Shown here piece after piece: positions 36,419-47,300 of a stretch of DNA of 64,000 bases. The stretch spans positions 28,809,641 to 28,873,640 of the forward strand of contig OX243827.1 of NCBI GenBank assembly GCA_945859605.1, given 5' to 3'. The DNA is from Lumbricus rubellus (lineage: Eukaryota > Annelida > Clitellata > Crassiclitellata > Lumbricidae). The position numbers and the translations under genes are program-made. Within the stretch, counting starts at the first letter, position 1. Each line of letters begins with the position of its first letter. Under the pieces are notes generated by a model. The model had not been told where the DNA came from. It did not search any database and saw nothing but the letters and a program-made list of their open reading frames with translations.

Positions 36419-39400
36419 TGAATGATAAATTGATCATTATTATTATTAAAAACATATTTACCACTTTCAATAATTTATGTGATTATAATTATGATAAAAT
36501 ATATTTATCAGAGAGCTACTTAGCCCTCTACATTTAAAATTGTCTATGTAAACAGCTCGACCGGTGTTCCGAAACACGAAGGATGGTCCATACAATGTGA
36601 ACGTTACTGAAGGGGAGTGGGTTACCTTCAACTGCAATCCCTTCGCCATTCCTCAGGCTAATATCATCTGGCTCCAGAATGGACAGCCAATAAACAGTGA
36701 GTAATTATGTGGTGTCCCCATAACCCTAAACCGGATCAGTAGGTCTATTATTATATTCAACCCGAATGTTGAGAACATGCTGCCATTGATATGAACACAG
36801 ATAGACGTACGACTCTTTGATCGTTGAACCATGATGTTTTGACCAAAGTTCTGTTTGTAGCTGGCTAAATGAAGAGTTACTTACCTGCTGACTTACTTAA
36901 CTAATGAGTGGTTCTGCAAATTTATTGTTCTTTACAATCTAGAGTTCCATATTATGAGTCTTACAATTATACATGTACGATGTATCAAACATGTTCAGAA
37001 TAATCAGCATACTAAGCATAAAACAAGGACATGACCTACCAGATGATTTGACATTTTGTAGCTGGCAATCCTCCCGCAAGATTCGTGTTCAGCAATGACA
37101 GTAAAAGTCTGACGATCAGAAACGTTTGTCGAGATTGCGTGGACCGAGAGAGTAAAACGGATCTGATGGTTATTCAATGCAATGCAAGCAACGCTCACGG
37201 ATATGCATATGCTCAAGGATATCTAAACGTTCTTAGTAAGTCTATTTTGTATGTACTTACTTAAGGTGTGTGCTTAATATAAAGATAATGAGGTTGAAAA
37301 CTGTGCATTGTGCAAGCCCTTTATTCTTCTAGTAGGCTACGCAAATTCTAAGGTTATAATTAACAAATTCAATCGCGCCGCAACCGTTGCCATAGGGGGC
37401 TACTTATCACTCCCAGGTATGTAAGAATTCGCTATGTGTACGGGATGCCCAGTTGAATCCAGTGGAAGAGATAAGCCAGACCTTAAACAGCGTTGAAAGA
37501 ACGAATTTATGCTTTTTAGACTTGAATGACAGCAACGAACACACATGATTAAATCAAATAGGCCTAGTTATTGACTTCAGAAGTCATAGACATAGAAACA
37601 GTCATTAACTAGGACTTGAAGAACAGACGTATTAGGCCTACTGCACTGATTCCCTTGGATAAAATGTTCCAGAAAATATTGTATTAGTATTATTAAATAT
37701 TATGATTGCAACGTGAACCATTATAGTGTACGTTAGTAATAATAAAAATTATTAGTTTCAATTAGCAATGCCTGCTATTATTATCTATGCATGTTGTAAC
37801 TATCTGTGCTTCTCAGTGAATACAACGTTGACAATCAGAGGATCAAAGGAGGTTTCGGTTGATTTACTGAAGAAAAAGGAGTTTGTCTTTCACTGCCACG
37901 TAACTTCTGATCCGAGTAGACCTGCGGAAGTGCGATGGTACAAAAAGGAACCATACGGCGATCAGGTTCAAGATGAACCGCCTTACATTTGGGTGGAGAA
38001 CGAGTTTTTGATCATTGTGTTTTTCCCAAATTGTTCCTCTAATTGCACCAAATACCTCGGAGAGTACACATGCATTAGTTACAACGAATACATCTATCGG
38101 ATTGAAACAATAAAAGTCTCTTACACATATGGGCAAAAACCTGGTAAGGACATCGCATGTTTATGTTTTTTTAATTCTAAAACTTCCATTCCATACTTTC
38201 GTGGGATGCATTAGCATGAATTATGAGTTAGGGCCCGTTAGATGTATAATTGATTGCACGATTTAGTACATTGAGATGCGATGAGGCAGGTTGATGTTTG
38301 AATTATTTAAAAATTAAAAAATAATAAATCTGAGAGGTCGTCGTGTTTTTGTATTTGCGGTCAGATAAAACTTTTTATGAAATTCTGAAATTCAATCAAA
38401 TTAATGTCTTTGCAAAAGCATTCAGACAGAACGGATATATGCGGATGTCGTGGAAGATAATTCTAGGAGCAGGAGGATTTGCTGTCGCTTTGTTTGTCTT
38501 CGGAATGTTTCTTGGCTTCCTTTCGAATAGACGTTCTGTGAGTAAGTAGAATACTGGATTTCCTTTTTGTTGCATTCTCAAAAAAACATCGGACACTAAT
38601 GAATGAATGATGACATCTGAAGCACAAGAGCAATTGCAAGTGAAGGAGGACTTGCTCAAGGTCCCGACACGGCGGCTTGAGGTAGATTCGAGCCTGGAAC
38701 CTCCGGCTCCAAGGCAATGAATCCACCACTACACCACCGCGCCCCACAATAAGCATCATTTAACCTTTAAACCGATCACAGTAATAGTTAATGGTGTGAA
38801 ATGTCCTGTATCCTTGGTCCGTAAAGGGTTAATCCGCTGTAGTCTATATTTGATTTAGGGTTAATTTCTTCTAAACCGAAGCTGTTAGTGCACATCTGCG
38901 CTATTAACATTTTTTGCCTTAGAAGATTTTGAACAAATTTTTTTGCTGATGTTATGTTGGCTAACCATTAAATGCATTAAAAAATTATACCTCGTCAATT
39001 TCCTGTGATCATCATTAAAGACACTTATTTTGTCGATCACGGCGTGATTTTGTTGCCATTATAATAATTATTATAGCCTATAGCCTATCTCTACATTTCA
39101 GATGTAAAAAGACGAATGAAACACAGGAAAGTTCCTAATCCTCCTGATATGCAGTGGCGTGCAGGATTTGATTCGGACAATATTCCTATGGAGGCAATTG
39201 GAAACAACGAAAGAGCGATACAGAGAGAAAGCAGCATGTATGAACACGTGGGTTACGCTTCAATTGGACAGATGCAGAAGGAAATGGAGCGGACAGGAGG
39301 GACGATGCCCCGCCCGTCTGGGACGCATCCATACAGCAGGTATGAGTCAATTGATTCGCCACAGAGGGACGGAGCAAGTCGACTTGGATCGAGGCTTGAT

Positions 39401-39502
39401 GAAGACAACATGTATGACGACACTAGATGTTCAGTTTATCTCGAAGAAGAAGCGATAAATGGTGGGAAACAAATCAACAACAAATCAATGGTTTCAGTTT
39501 AA
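28199..39502 (+). CDS. IgR3: L1CAM-like five-Ig receptor with frameshifted tail
   Basis: Eleven exons: 28199-28265 (signal peptide), 30996-31107, 32378-32724, 33132-33257 (Ig1-Ig2), 33392-33503, 34495-34679 (Ig3), 36556-36696, 37062-37235 (Ig4), 37817-38143 (Ig5), 38419-38541 (transmembrane), 39102-39502 (tail). Joined length is 2115 bases: 704 residues plus TAA. An in-frame upstream ATG (28184) could add five residues. Exon 3 is shorter than in IgR2 or IgR4 and lacks the D-E-strand part of Ig1. Intron 2 has the same GC donor as IgR2 (31108). The transmembrane exon uses a weak acceptor (CAAAAG). The tail keeps ITIM-like VGYASI (39248-39265), then shifts frame near 39470 and stops; the ITAM-like repeats lie beyond in another frame. 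Introns hold MITEs, a LINE and a SINE. Confidence 0.84.
28398..28782. mobile_element. hAT-like MITE with internal 70-bp repeats
   Basis: The ends are CAAGGGCGGATCCAG and, inverted, TCAAGGGCGGATACAG. CTCAACC flanks both sides (28391-28397, 28783-28789). Inside are three copies of a unit of about 70 bp, GGTATG...AAAAGGTCATCAAC...TTTTTTGGCGGA, starting at 28492, 28560 and 28631. No coding capacity. It lies in intron 1 of IgR3. Relatives are at 45949-46330 and 62649-62943. Confidence 0.75.
28936..28978. repeat. (TTC)n microsatellite
   Basis: An uninterrupted TTC run flanked by TTCC/TTTA-rich low-complexity sequence. Confidence 0.85.
29175..30339. mobile_element. hAT-like non-autonomous DNA transposon, 1.17 kb
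   Basis: Perfect 15-bp terminal inverted repeats, CAGTGGCGGATTTAG, bound the element. Flanking 8-mers are GGGCCTAA (29167-29174) and GGACCTAA (30340-30347), one mismatch apart, as expected of an old hAT target-site duplication. No transposase ORF is seen. The interior includes a guanine-rich tract (29806-29935). It lies in intron 1 of IgR3. Confidence 0.8.
29806..29935 (+). repeat. G-rich purine tract
   Basis: About 130 bp of GGGGA/GGGA/GGAGG repeats on the plus strand, with many closely spaced runs of three or more G. Open frames on both strands here are low-complexity artefacts. Confidence 0.85.
31530..31775 (+). mobile_element. LINE ORF2 C-terminal fragment
   Basis: Frames with stops encode remnants of GHVMRSNKLEKDM and a following W-DEVQET-GMN block. 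Nearly the same sequence (GGTGGTTGGACGAGGTTCAA) recurs at 59525-59690. It lies in intron 2 of IgR3. Confidence 0.65.
31869..32036 (-). repeat. Unnamed interspersed repeat, copy C
   Basis: Inverted relative to copies A and B; carries the complementary GGGCTTTTTA...GTGCAGTTGTAC start, CCATGGATGATGG middle and GTTGTGCAGTTCTAAAAA end. Confidence 0.55.
34734..34820. repeat. Compound trinucleotide microsatellite (CAG/TCG/TCA/TTA)
   Basis: Successive CAG, CGT, CAT and TTA runs lead directly into the 5' end of the LINE fragment at 34821. The minus-strand poly-Asp frame here is an artefact. Confidence 0.85.
34821..36150 (+). mobile_element. 5'-truncated non-LTR retrotransposon (jockey/CR1-like)
   Basis: The open frame from about 34822 to 35844 encodes the second half of a reverse transcriptase: GVPQGSILGPLLFLIYVNN, then the FADDTN catalytic box near 35023-35040, a thumb region with FLGVYLDQHLTWKEHI, and the C-terminal WNNLP block. 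The frame is intact to its stop, so the insertion is fairly young. The 3' UTR has a perfect 13-bp stem (35998-36010 with 36037-36049) and ends near AATAAACGGCTTAC. It lies in intron 6 of IgR3, same strand. Confidence 0.88.
36294..36510. repeat. 123-bp tandem duplication with TTA runs
   Basis: ACTGAATGATAAATTGATCA starts at 36294 and again at 36417; the copies differ by one or two bases. Each is preceded by a TTA run. It sits just before the IgR3 Ig4 exon at 36556. Confidence 0.8.
38600..38752 (-). mobile_element. tRNA-derived SINE (minus strand)
   Basis: Read on the minus strand it has a tRNA-like head with an A-box-like GTGGTGTAGTGG and a B-box-like GGCTCGAATC, followed by GACCTTGAGCAAGTCC, a body common in tRNA SINEs. 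The head does not fold as a clean tRNA and lies in intron 10 of IgR3, so it is not called a tRNA gene. Confidence 0.65.
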
Positions 39503-39829
39503 TGCAGAATAATTCAGAAGCAATGAAAACTTGTTCAGATCTGAATCAGATGGAAGAGCATTCCTACCTGGAGTTGAGTCCGACAGAAGATCATAAATAC
39601 TTAAATTTTCGTTCAAAAGAAGTTGATCCCTACTTGGATATGGATCTAAAAGAAGTGGTTCCCTGCCTGAATAAATGAATTTCTTGGTCAGAATGAATTT
39701 GATGCTTATATGTCTATGAATAAGAAAAAATCCTGATCAGCAGAAGATAATCTATACATTGATATGAAGAAAGAATTGAATTCCTATGCGGCTTTGAGTT
39801 GGAAATAGTCTAACTAAATCTCGTCCGAA
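39503..39829 (+). pseudogene. IgR3 distal tail repeats in a shifted frame
   Basis: A frame one base off from the IgR3 tail (open to a stop at 39676-39678) encodes NQQQINGF, then EEHSYLELSPTEDHKYLNF and PYLDMDLKE, i.e. the 11-residue tyrosine repeats (Y codons at 39565 and 39598). Further decayed units (QNEFDAYMSM, NLYIDMKKE) follow with more stops and shifts to about 39829. They match IgR1 and IgR4 tails, so IgR3 once had the long tail. Confidence 0.75.
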
Positions 39830-40810
39830 ATACAGTAGACGTGTAATATTAGACGTGGATCATAAAACGCTTATCCTCGTTTGGATCTGGGTCAGGAATA
39901 AATTCATTCTCACTTTGATGTGATCGATAAACGAATGATAAATTGGAACTGGATTTGAAAGACGCTGGACCTCACTCGGTTTTGGATACTAATCGAGCGA
40001 CTACATAGATGTTTCCAAAAGAGATCATAGCATTCACATCATCTACAGACCTCATTGCGAGTCTTCTGCAAACTTACGCTATTTTCGTTCTATGGACCGA
40101 CCCAATGATAGTCTCATTTCAGTGTGCCATACCGACCAGCAGTTTAACCAGTTGAACATTTCTATTTTTATTTCATTATAATATTGTGTGTCTTATGTGT
40201 GTAATGCGCGTATGTTAATTAAAATTATAATAATTGCTTACAAGGTAGCCTACTATTCAGAATGCATCATGTTATTACAGTGTATGAAACTTCCCTCATG
40301 GTACTTCTAGCTATCATGTGGCTTTTTAAAAATAAAATATGTTAGCTTCGGTTATGTCGCATTGAATTGCTGTTATTTAGGCAACACTATGTTAATATGC
40401 TTTGCTTTATAATCCTATATAGGAGACTTAGAAGAATTTATGGTGCCGAAAACAATTTATTAAGAATAACTATTATTACGGTTGCTATGTTAAAGAATTT
40501 TTAAAATAAAAAAGTCTTTTGAATGTCTTTATTTTTTCTCACAAGTCAAATTTAAGACATTTTATTAAGCTAATGCTTGGTTAGATTTGCTCGATAAATA
40601 GCGCGATTCATTAGATAATGTTTTGAGGATTAGTCACATCCCATCTGATTAAAACGGTGAACACTTGGGCTAAAAAGTGTTTAAACAGAATGTATGAATA
40701 TTTATTTTCTTTATCCACAAATTTGCAAACTATCAACTGATCGAGTGCAATATTAAAAGGATCACAGACACATTACTCCAAGTGGTGCCTATACATGTAA
40801 TTGTAAAGGT

Positions 40811-41043
40811 ATACATACATACATACATACATACATACATACAAACATACATACATACATACATACATATATACATACATACAAACATACATACATACAT
40901 ACATACATACATACATACATACATACATACATACATACATACATACATACATACATACATACATACATACATACATACATACATACATACATACATACAT
41001 ACATACATACATACATACATACATACATACATACATACATACA

Positions 41044-41074
<31 letters not shown>
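40811..41074. repeat. (ATAC)n tetranucleotide microsatellite
   Basis: About 264 bp of ATAC/CATA repeats with only a few interruptions. Open on all frames, hence the repetitive Tyr-Met-Cys-Val and Ile-His-Thr-Tyr pseudo-peptides. Confidence 0.95.
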
Positions 41075-41077
<3 letters not shown>

Positions 41078-41339
41078 GGAGCCGACATGTATATATTATA
41101 TCTACAATGTTGATATTGTGCATTAGTTGTTTCATTGGAAATATTATACTCAAAACATGCTTAAAATAGTGGGGGTCCGTTTGACCCCCAGGGGTACTGA
41201 AACGTGATTTTCAAAAAGGGGTGCCACCGAGGGTTAACCGGCGAATGTGTTATGACGCCTTAGAAATGGCTGTGGATATTAATATCTTTATTACAATAAG
41301 AACACTGGTCAATAATACTGTTTTATTATACTATACTAT

Positions 41340-41670
41340 AATAGTGTCAGTGATTGATTGTCTCCTGTGCCTTGTCAGTTACGCCCAGTCCACTTGGCTT
41401 GAGCTCTACGACTACGGGGGAGCTTTTGGTTCCTCGAGCTCGCACTTCTACAAGACAGCGCCGAGCCTTTTCTACTGTGTGGTCCCGCTATCTGGAATAG
41501 CCTCCCACTAAACTTGCCACTTATGCCTAGACTAAATTCACCTACTTTTTAAAAGTCGCTCAAAACCTATTATTTTAGCTGTGGCTGGGCTGGGAGCGCC
41601 TCTGAGTAGGTTTCTTGAAGAAGCGCTATATAAATTCACGAAATGAATGAATGAATGAATGATTGAATGA
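41340..41670 (+). mobile_element. LINE 3'-end remnant with GAAT tail
   Basis: Decayed C-terminal coding sequence (a W-N-S-L-P-like block), then GGGCTGGGAGCGCCTCTGAG, GCGCTATATAAATTC and a GAAT tail (41642-41670). It is the clearest example here of the terminus shared by the other 3' ends. Confidence 0.7.
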
Positions 41671-41867
41671 TAGACTCACCGTGCTAACATGATTCAAAGA
41701 ACCTTGAACATGATTCTATGCTAGCTCGTCCACAACGAAATCCGACACTGCAGCTAGTCAGCCTTTAGCCTTAGGCCTACTGTCTGGTCTCACTGACAAC
41801 CGTGTGCTCTCCTCCACGAGACAGTCCTTAGTCCGTTTAAAATAGGTCTATTTCCTTCACCAATTAC

Positions 41868-42064
41868 GGAGATCCTGCGAGGCCGAGTGGGTTGTAGCCC
41901 GCTCGCCGCGCCGGCGGCCCGGGTTCGATTCCCGGTCAGAGAATAATTTCTCGGATCTTTACTGCGGGTGGCTCGGTCGCAATATAAACGTGGAGTGAGG
42001 TTATACTCTGCCTCCGACTGTAAAGGCCCTTTGGTCATACACGGTCGTTAAACTACTTTCCGAA
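41868..42064 (+). mobile_element. tRNA-derived SINE, 197 bp
   Basis: Flanked by a perfect 12-bp direct repeat TTCACCAATTAC (41856-41867 and 42065-42076). The head has an A-box-like GAGGCCGAGTGG and a perfect B-box GGTTCGATTCC, as in tRNA-derived RNA polymerase III promoters. A unique body follows. Removing it restores a continuous flanking sequence. Confidence 0.85.
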
Positions 42065-42654
42065 TTCACCAATTACTATTATGGTCTATACTTGGTAGGT
42101 CTCTCTGCCACAGTTACTGTAGGCCTAAATTACTCAGCGTTCGCGATGCTAGATGTTGGCCCATCCCTTTCCGGATATAGCCTAAGTTTAGCCTAGATGA
42201 CTCAATGCAATTGCCGTTTTTGACTAACTAGACGACAATAATTATAGCTCTAGGTGTTCCTGTTATTTATTCTTTATGACACCGGTGACTAGAATTCAGT
42301 CGTGTGACTACTGCTAGATTGACTTTAAGGCTACTTTGAACATCGATTGTTGTCTTAAATAGGTCTACTAATAAAGGTAGGTTACTTCTTCTTTCGTCAA
42401 TTCTTTCGTTTATTTGCTGGTTCGTTCACTTATTATCATCTAGGCTATTCGTACGACCCATTGCCTATATTATAATCTCGGAAAGACAATATTCTGTTGT
42501 CATAACACGTTACATGCTAGGTTAAAATATCCGTGAAAATGTGTTGTGCATTCGTCTTGATGTAGGGCTACTGTAACATTGTAAGGCCCATAGGCCTAAT
42601 AGAATCTAAAAATTACTGCTGCAGATTTTAATTTTGATTCGGAGAAGACTCAAC

Positions 42655-43928
42655 CAGAGGCGGATCCAGGATTTCTGGTTAGGGGGGGCGTAAATACTAC
42701 CAATCCAATCCCGTAAATATATACATGTATATTATATAGGCCTACAGTGGCGGCGCCAGGATTTCAGGTTTGTGGGGCTAAAGCCCTAATCCCAACTAGA
42801 ACATTTCTATGAGGCGCCGAAGGCACGAAGCTGCGAGTGCCGAAGGCACGATCGAAGCCCATATACCGACTAGGGGGGTCTGGGGGAGCGTCGTAAGCTC
42901 CCCCAGCGGGGTCTGGGGCGGAGCCCCAGCCGCCAGCGCATTTTTAGCTCTGTTGACCTCAACTTGAGCCATTTTAGGCTCTTTTTGCCAGCTATTTATG
43001 AACGATAAAATCATGAAAACTTAAATAAGAAGTTGTTTTGCAGAGTCGCACACTAGCTACCAGTATAAGAATGTCAAAATTTTATTGTAAAAGAAATGGG
43101 CTTAGTCTTTAATATAATCACAAAAGTCAAAAGTTTAGGCCTATATAGCCTAACAAGTTTTTAAGTATACTGTCATATGGGTAAGGTCTACTATATAGAA
43201 CAACCCTAGGGGCATGTCACATGTAGGGGTTTTTACGGGTACATCATGGTCTGCGGTGCATTCTATTAGCATAAGCATCGACGTGCAATTGTAGCAAAAT
43301 TCAAAATTGCTGTCCTTGTGAATCTCAGCCCCTTCCTCCGCCAACCCGGACTCAACACCCTTCTCCCGCCAGCCCGGACTCACACCGGGCCGAACCACGG
43401 TCCCCTTCCACCGCCAGCCCGGTCCGGACCTCAGTCCCTTTACCCCCGCGCAGAGTATCTTTCGGCGGCTATAATCAGCACGACGAATTTCAAAATTATA
43501 ATGATAATCATATGCCATCTTTTGAGATTCAGGCCTAAGATAGGCCTGGCTTATGTCTTACCAACGGCAGTCGGTTCATTCGCGAATGATAAAACTGCTT
43601 GTTTAAGCCGTTTTGACGGCGGACCACTCGACATAAAAATTATCTTTAAATTGACCAATTTCTATTTACGTAAATTTTGTCTGTACATGAACTTTTTGAA
43701 TGACGTCACGGCAAAAGTCATTGGTCACGTGGGCAACGTCTGCTAGCAACTAAGGTAAGTAGGTAAGAGAGCTCCGGTAAGAGAGCTCCATTCTGCCGGT
43801 CCAGCTACTTCAAAACATTCTATTCCCAAATTGCAATTATATTAGTTTTAGGTCAGTTTAGTTTGAGAACATTTGCTGCAGGTTTAGGGGGGCGTACGCC
43901 GGCTCCGCCCTCTCTGAATCCGCGCCTG
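42655..43928. mobile_element. TIR DNA element, about 1.27 kb, with nested terminus
   Basis: Left end CAGAGGCGGATCCAG and inverted right end CAGGCGCGGATTCAG, flanked on both sides by TCAAC. A second terminus-like CAGTGGCGGCGCCAGG starts at 42746, so another copy may be nested inside. Contains two GC-rich hairpins (42880-42929) and a C-rich segment (43320-43445). No transposase recognised. Confidence 0.65.
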
Positions 43929-44341
43929 TCAACTGTTTGTTCAGACCCCCATTTGTAAGTTTGGATATTGACATCTTTACCGGTCTCAGGCTTGAGTCTC
44001 AGGTTCGTGCATTATTATTTTCATGTGAATACTAGCCAACGGTTTTAGGGAAGCCTACATGTAATTATTATGCAGCAGCTAAAATGCTAAAACCTGTCTC
44101 TAACATTCATAATGGCGTTGCAAGTAGCCTAACTGTTCTCGACATCTTAAAACGAAGGTGAAAAATAATAATTATTGACTTAAACATTTTTTCCGATTGC
44201 TGCTCAGCTTAATAAAGTAAGCCAATAACTTCCAAATGTTTGTGTGTATATTTTAGACCGAAAAAACCGATAATCTGAGTCGACGAACATCACAGACACC
44301 GAATTTTGCCACGAGTAGCCTAATGTGCCATTGAGTGGGAA

Positions 44342-47300
44342 ATGAAAACTCTTATTTCTATTCTGTATTTGGCATTTCGTTGTGGTTTCGTTCTTACTCA
44401 AAACGATGGTAAGCGACCTCAGAGATAATAACAAAACTCGCATAATTAGACCTATGATCATGTCCTTATACATGTAGTATCCCTAGCCTACTCTACATGA
44501 CATTGTATTGCCTGCATTGTTACTAGATTTCATAAACCAAAGGTTCAGAAAGTGTTTATAATTGCAATGATTAGCCTACACTCCGAGTATCTCTCAAAAC
44601 AGATGAACCATCATTAACAGTATAGGCCTAGTGATATTATTGTACGCGATTGCAAAACTACAGTTTCTAGAGAGTGCTTTTATATAAAGGTCCATTTGTG
44701 ACTTTGGCACTATTCCGCACTCTAGCGCTTCAACCGTTCGAAACTCTTAATATGTCTCTCTAATATAATGACATTATAGGACATTAGGCTTATACGACAC
44801 TAACGCTTGCACATTGTTAGTATCTTTGTCTCAATATTGACTAGTTAAGTCTCATAAATTCATTATGTAGGCTACATGTTACAGTTGGCCCTACATGGGT
44901 AACCCGTTTTGCGGGATTTTGGTCTCCTAAGGATGTCTATCCCTTTGAATTCGGTTTGTATTTATTATTTTAAAAACTGTTTGCTATTTGTTGATAATTT
45001 GCAGAAGCAATAAAAAAGTTTTGGTTTTGCCTACATGCCTATTCAGGGGCTCCCACCCAGACTGGGCAGTCGTAGACAGTTTAAAATGTCAATCTGTGTG
45101 CCTTTGCCACAAATAGCTGTGTAGTTCTTTAAATAAGCTTACAGGACCTATTGTAAATTAAATTAACACGAAAAAGGCGACCTTCGATCTGAAAATGTGA
45201 ATTGGCTGACCGACAGGAAGGTTGGGCACTTATTTTCGGATTATCTGGCATGTGGAGTAATTTGAAATATTATGTGTTTGGCGTCCATGCTACTATTGTA
45301 TTATACATAATTTAATTATTAGACTGGCTGTTGAAAATGTCATGCAATCTACATGTAGACCTAACACTGATTAACATGTCTTCCAAGCCACTTGTAATCC
45401 AGATTATGTCTGCTATGTTAATCCTTTTACAACATTCGTATTATAATTGCAATTATAGGCCTACACGTATCCGGTTAGCTAAATTATCGCCGCATAAAAG
45501 GATGCTACTATAATTAATAACTAAAGCAAAAACAGAGGAAAGAGGAGACGTGGAAGACCGCATATGCCATATAGGATGTTGGTCGACGACGTGAATGAGT
45601 GGACCGGGGTGACGATGGAGCAGGCGATTCGACCAGCGCAGCAGAGATCTTCGTTCGAACTTTGGTGGCACAAAGGACGATCTGCGTCCTTTGTGCCACC
45701 AAAGTTCGAACTTACGACGACGACTCTAATAAAATTTAGGTAGCAAGATCTAACTTGTGCACGCTCATGCATAGAAGATCCTTCTAATTAAGTGTCAATG
45801 AATGACTATATATTTTCAGTGCGTATGCCACCATCAATGACTGGAAGACCACTCAGAGATCTCATCTATAGAAGTGATGACATGGTAACACTGGATTGCA
45901 GAGGGACTGGTGTACCTGATGTAACGTAGGTACTAGTATACATACACACAGGGGCGGATGCAGAAATTTTCGAAGAGGGGCCAAAATTTTTGCCTTGGGG
46001 CGGAAAAACGTTTCGTTGATCTCTAGTGGAAACATCTTATGACCTTTTAGTTGTTTAGCCAAAATATCTCGAAAATATACCATTTTCCCTGTCAAAATAA
46101 CTGCTGACCTTTTCGCCAAAATTTCGTGGAAATACACCATTTTCTTCAAAGCCCTTCAAAGCCAACGGTAAAATAGTGTAAGCTCTTTCGAGTCGTGTGC
46201 TCCTTTTTCTTTATCGCCGGATTGATTTAAAGCCTGTTGATATACTTAATGGGGGCCACTCAGAATTTGTATGTACATTTTCGAATGGGGAGGTGGCATG
46301 CCCGGATTGGATCCGCCTCTGCAATGCCTGCATACACATGAAAATTCTGAGTGCTTTTGTGTGTACATGTATGTGCACCTGTTATAGCGCCCCTTGAAGC
46401 TCTCGCAACTCAGAGGCGCTCCCGAATGCAGAGCGGACACTGCATCGGAGTTTCACGCCGAAGCGTAAAATTTATCAAAGAACTACAGTTTATTGACTTT
46501 GGTTTATATTTATACCGATGAATTTTATAGTTGAAGTTAATTTCGATTTATTTTGTCAGATATGAATGGAAAAAGAATGGCTTCGATTTGAACCCAAATC
46601 AACCAAATATTGATAAAGGAGTGGATGGTTCAATAACAATAAACAATGCTGCAGCATCGGACGGAGGCTACTACCAGTGTTTTGCTAGGAATCAGTATGG
46701 CACGGCTCTGTCGAATACGGCACATCTGCAGAGAGCTTTTCTTGATTCTGCATCGGGAACTCCTCAAACTCTTCGGAAAACCGTTGTAGAGGGACTCCCG
46801 TTTCATATTCAGGCAGATCGACGTGTGAGTTTCCCAAAGCCTGACTATGGTTGGGAGATGGCTAGGGACACCGTGGACAAGAATCCAGTTTCACTACGAC
46901 CTTCAAGAAGGATACAGATTGCCGAAAACGGTAATGGAAATCAAGATTTTTTGCACGCATAATGATATCCTTATCTGCACATCTGTAACTTTCAGGTCCA
47001 AAGATTTGTTCGACGGGTTAGTTAAATATCCACAATATAGTTAGTTATCCTGATGCATAATTTAGTTCTTTCGTGACACCGTTTGGTCGGCTACCTCTAA
47101 AGTTCTGACTGTTCCTTGTATATTTATTGGTCCGGTGGTCTGGAATAGCCTTCCTTCTGAGCTGCGCCTACACCCTGGGACTCTATACCTGTATCGTTCC
47201 TTACTAAACTTAAAACTGTTCTTTTTGGGCGCGCTGGAGTCGGGAGAGCTTCTGAGTAGTTTTGTACTTGAAGGAGCGCTATATAAATGTCCGAATGAAT

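Larger units (their letters stand above)
39830..44341. other. Spacer IgR3-IgR4
   Basis: No supported gene. Contains the IgR3 3' flank, a long ATAC microsatellite (40811-41074), a LINE 3' end (41340-41670), a SINE with clean target duplication (41868-42064) and a TIR element (42655-43928). Short frames overlapping these are repeat-derived. Confidence 0.5.

Noticed and set aside
40733..41153. Four open frames made of Tyr-Met-Cys-Val or Ile-His-Thr-Tyr repeats
   Set aside because: Pure translation of the ATAC microsatellite.
41875..41945. Possible functional tRNA gene (B-box GGTTCGATTCC)
   Set aside because: It is the head of a SINE with its own 12-bp target duplication; no clean acceptor stem or cloverleaf is evident.
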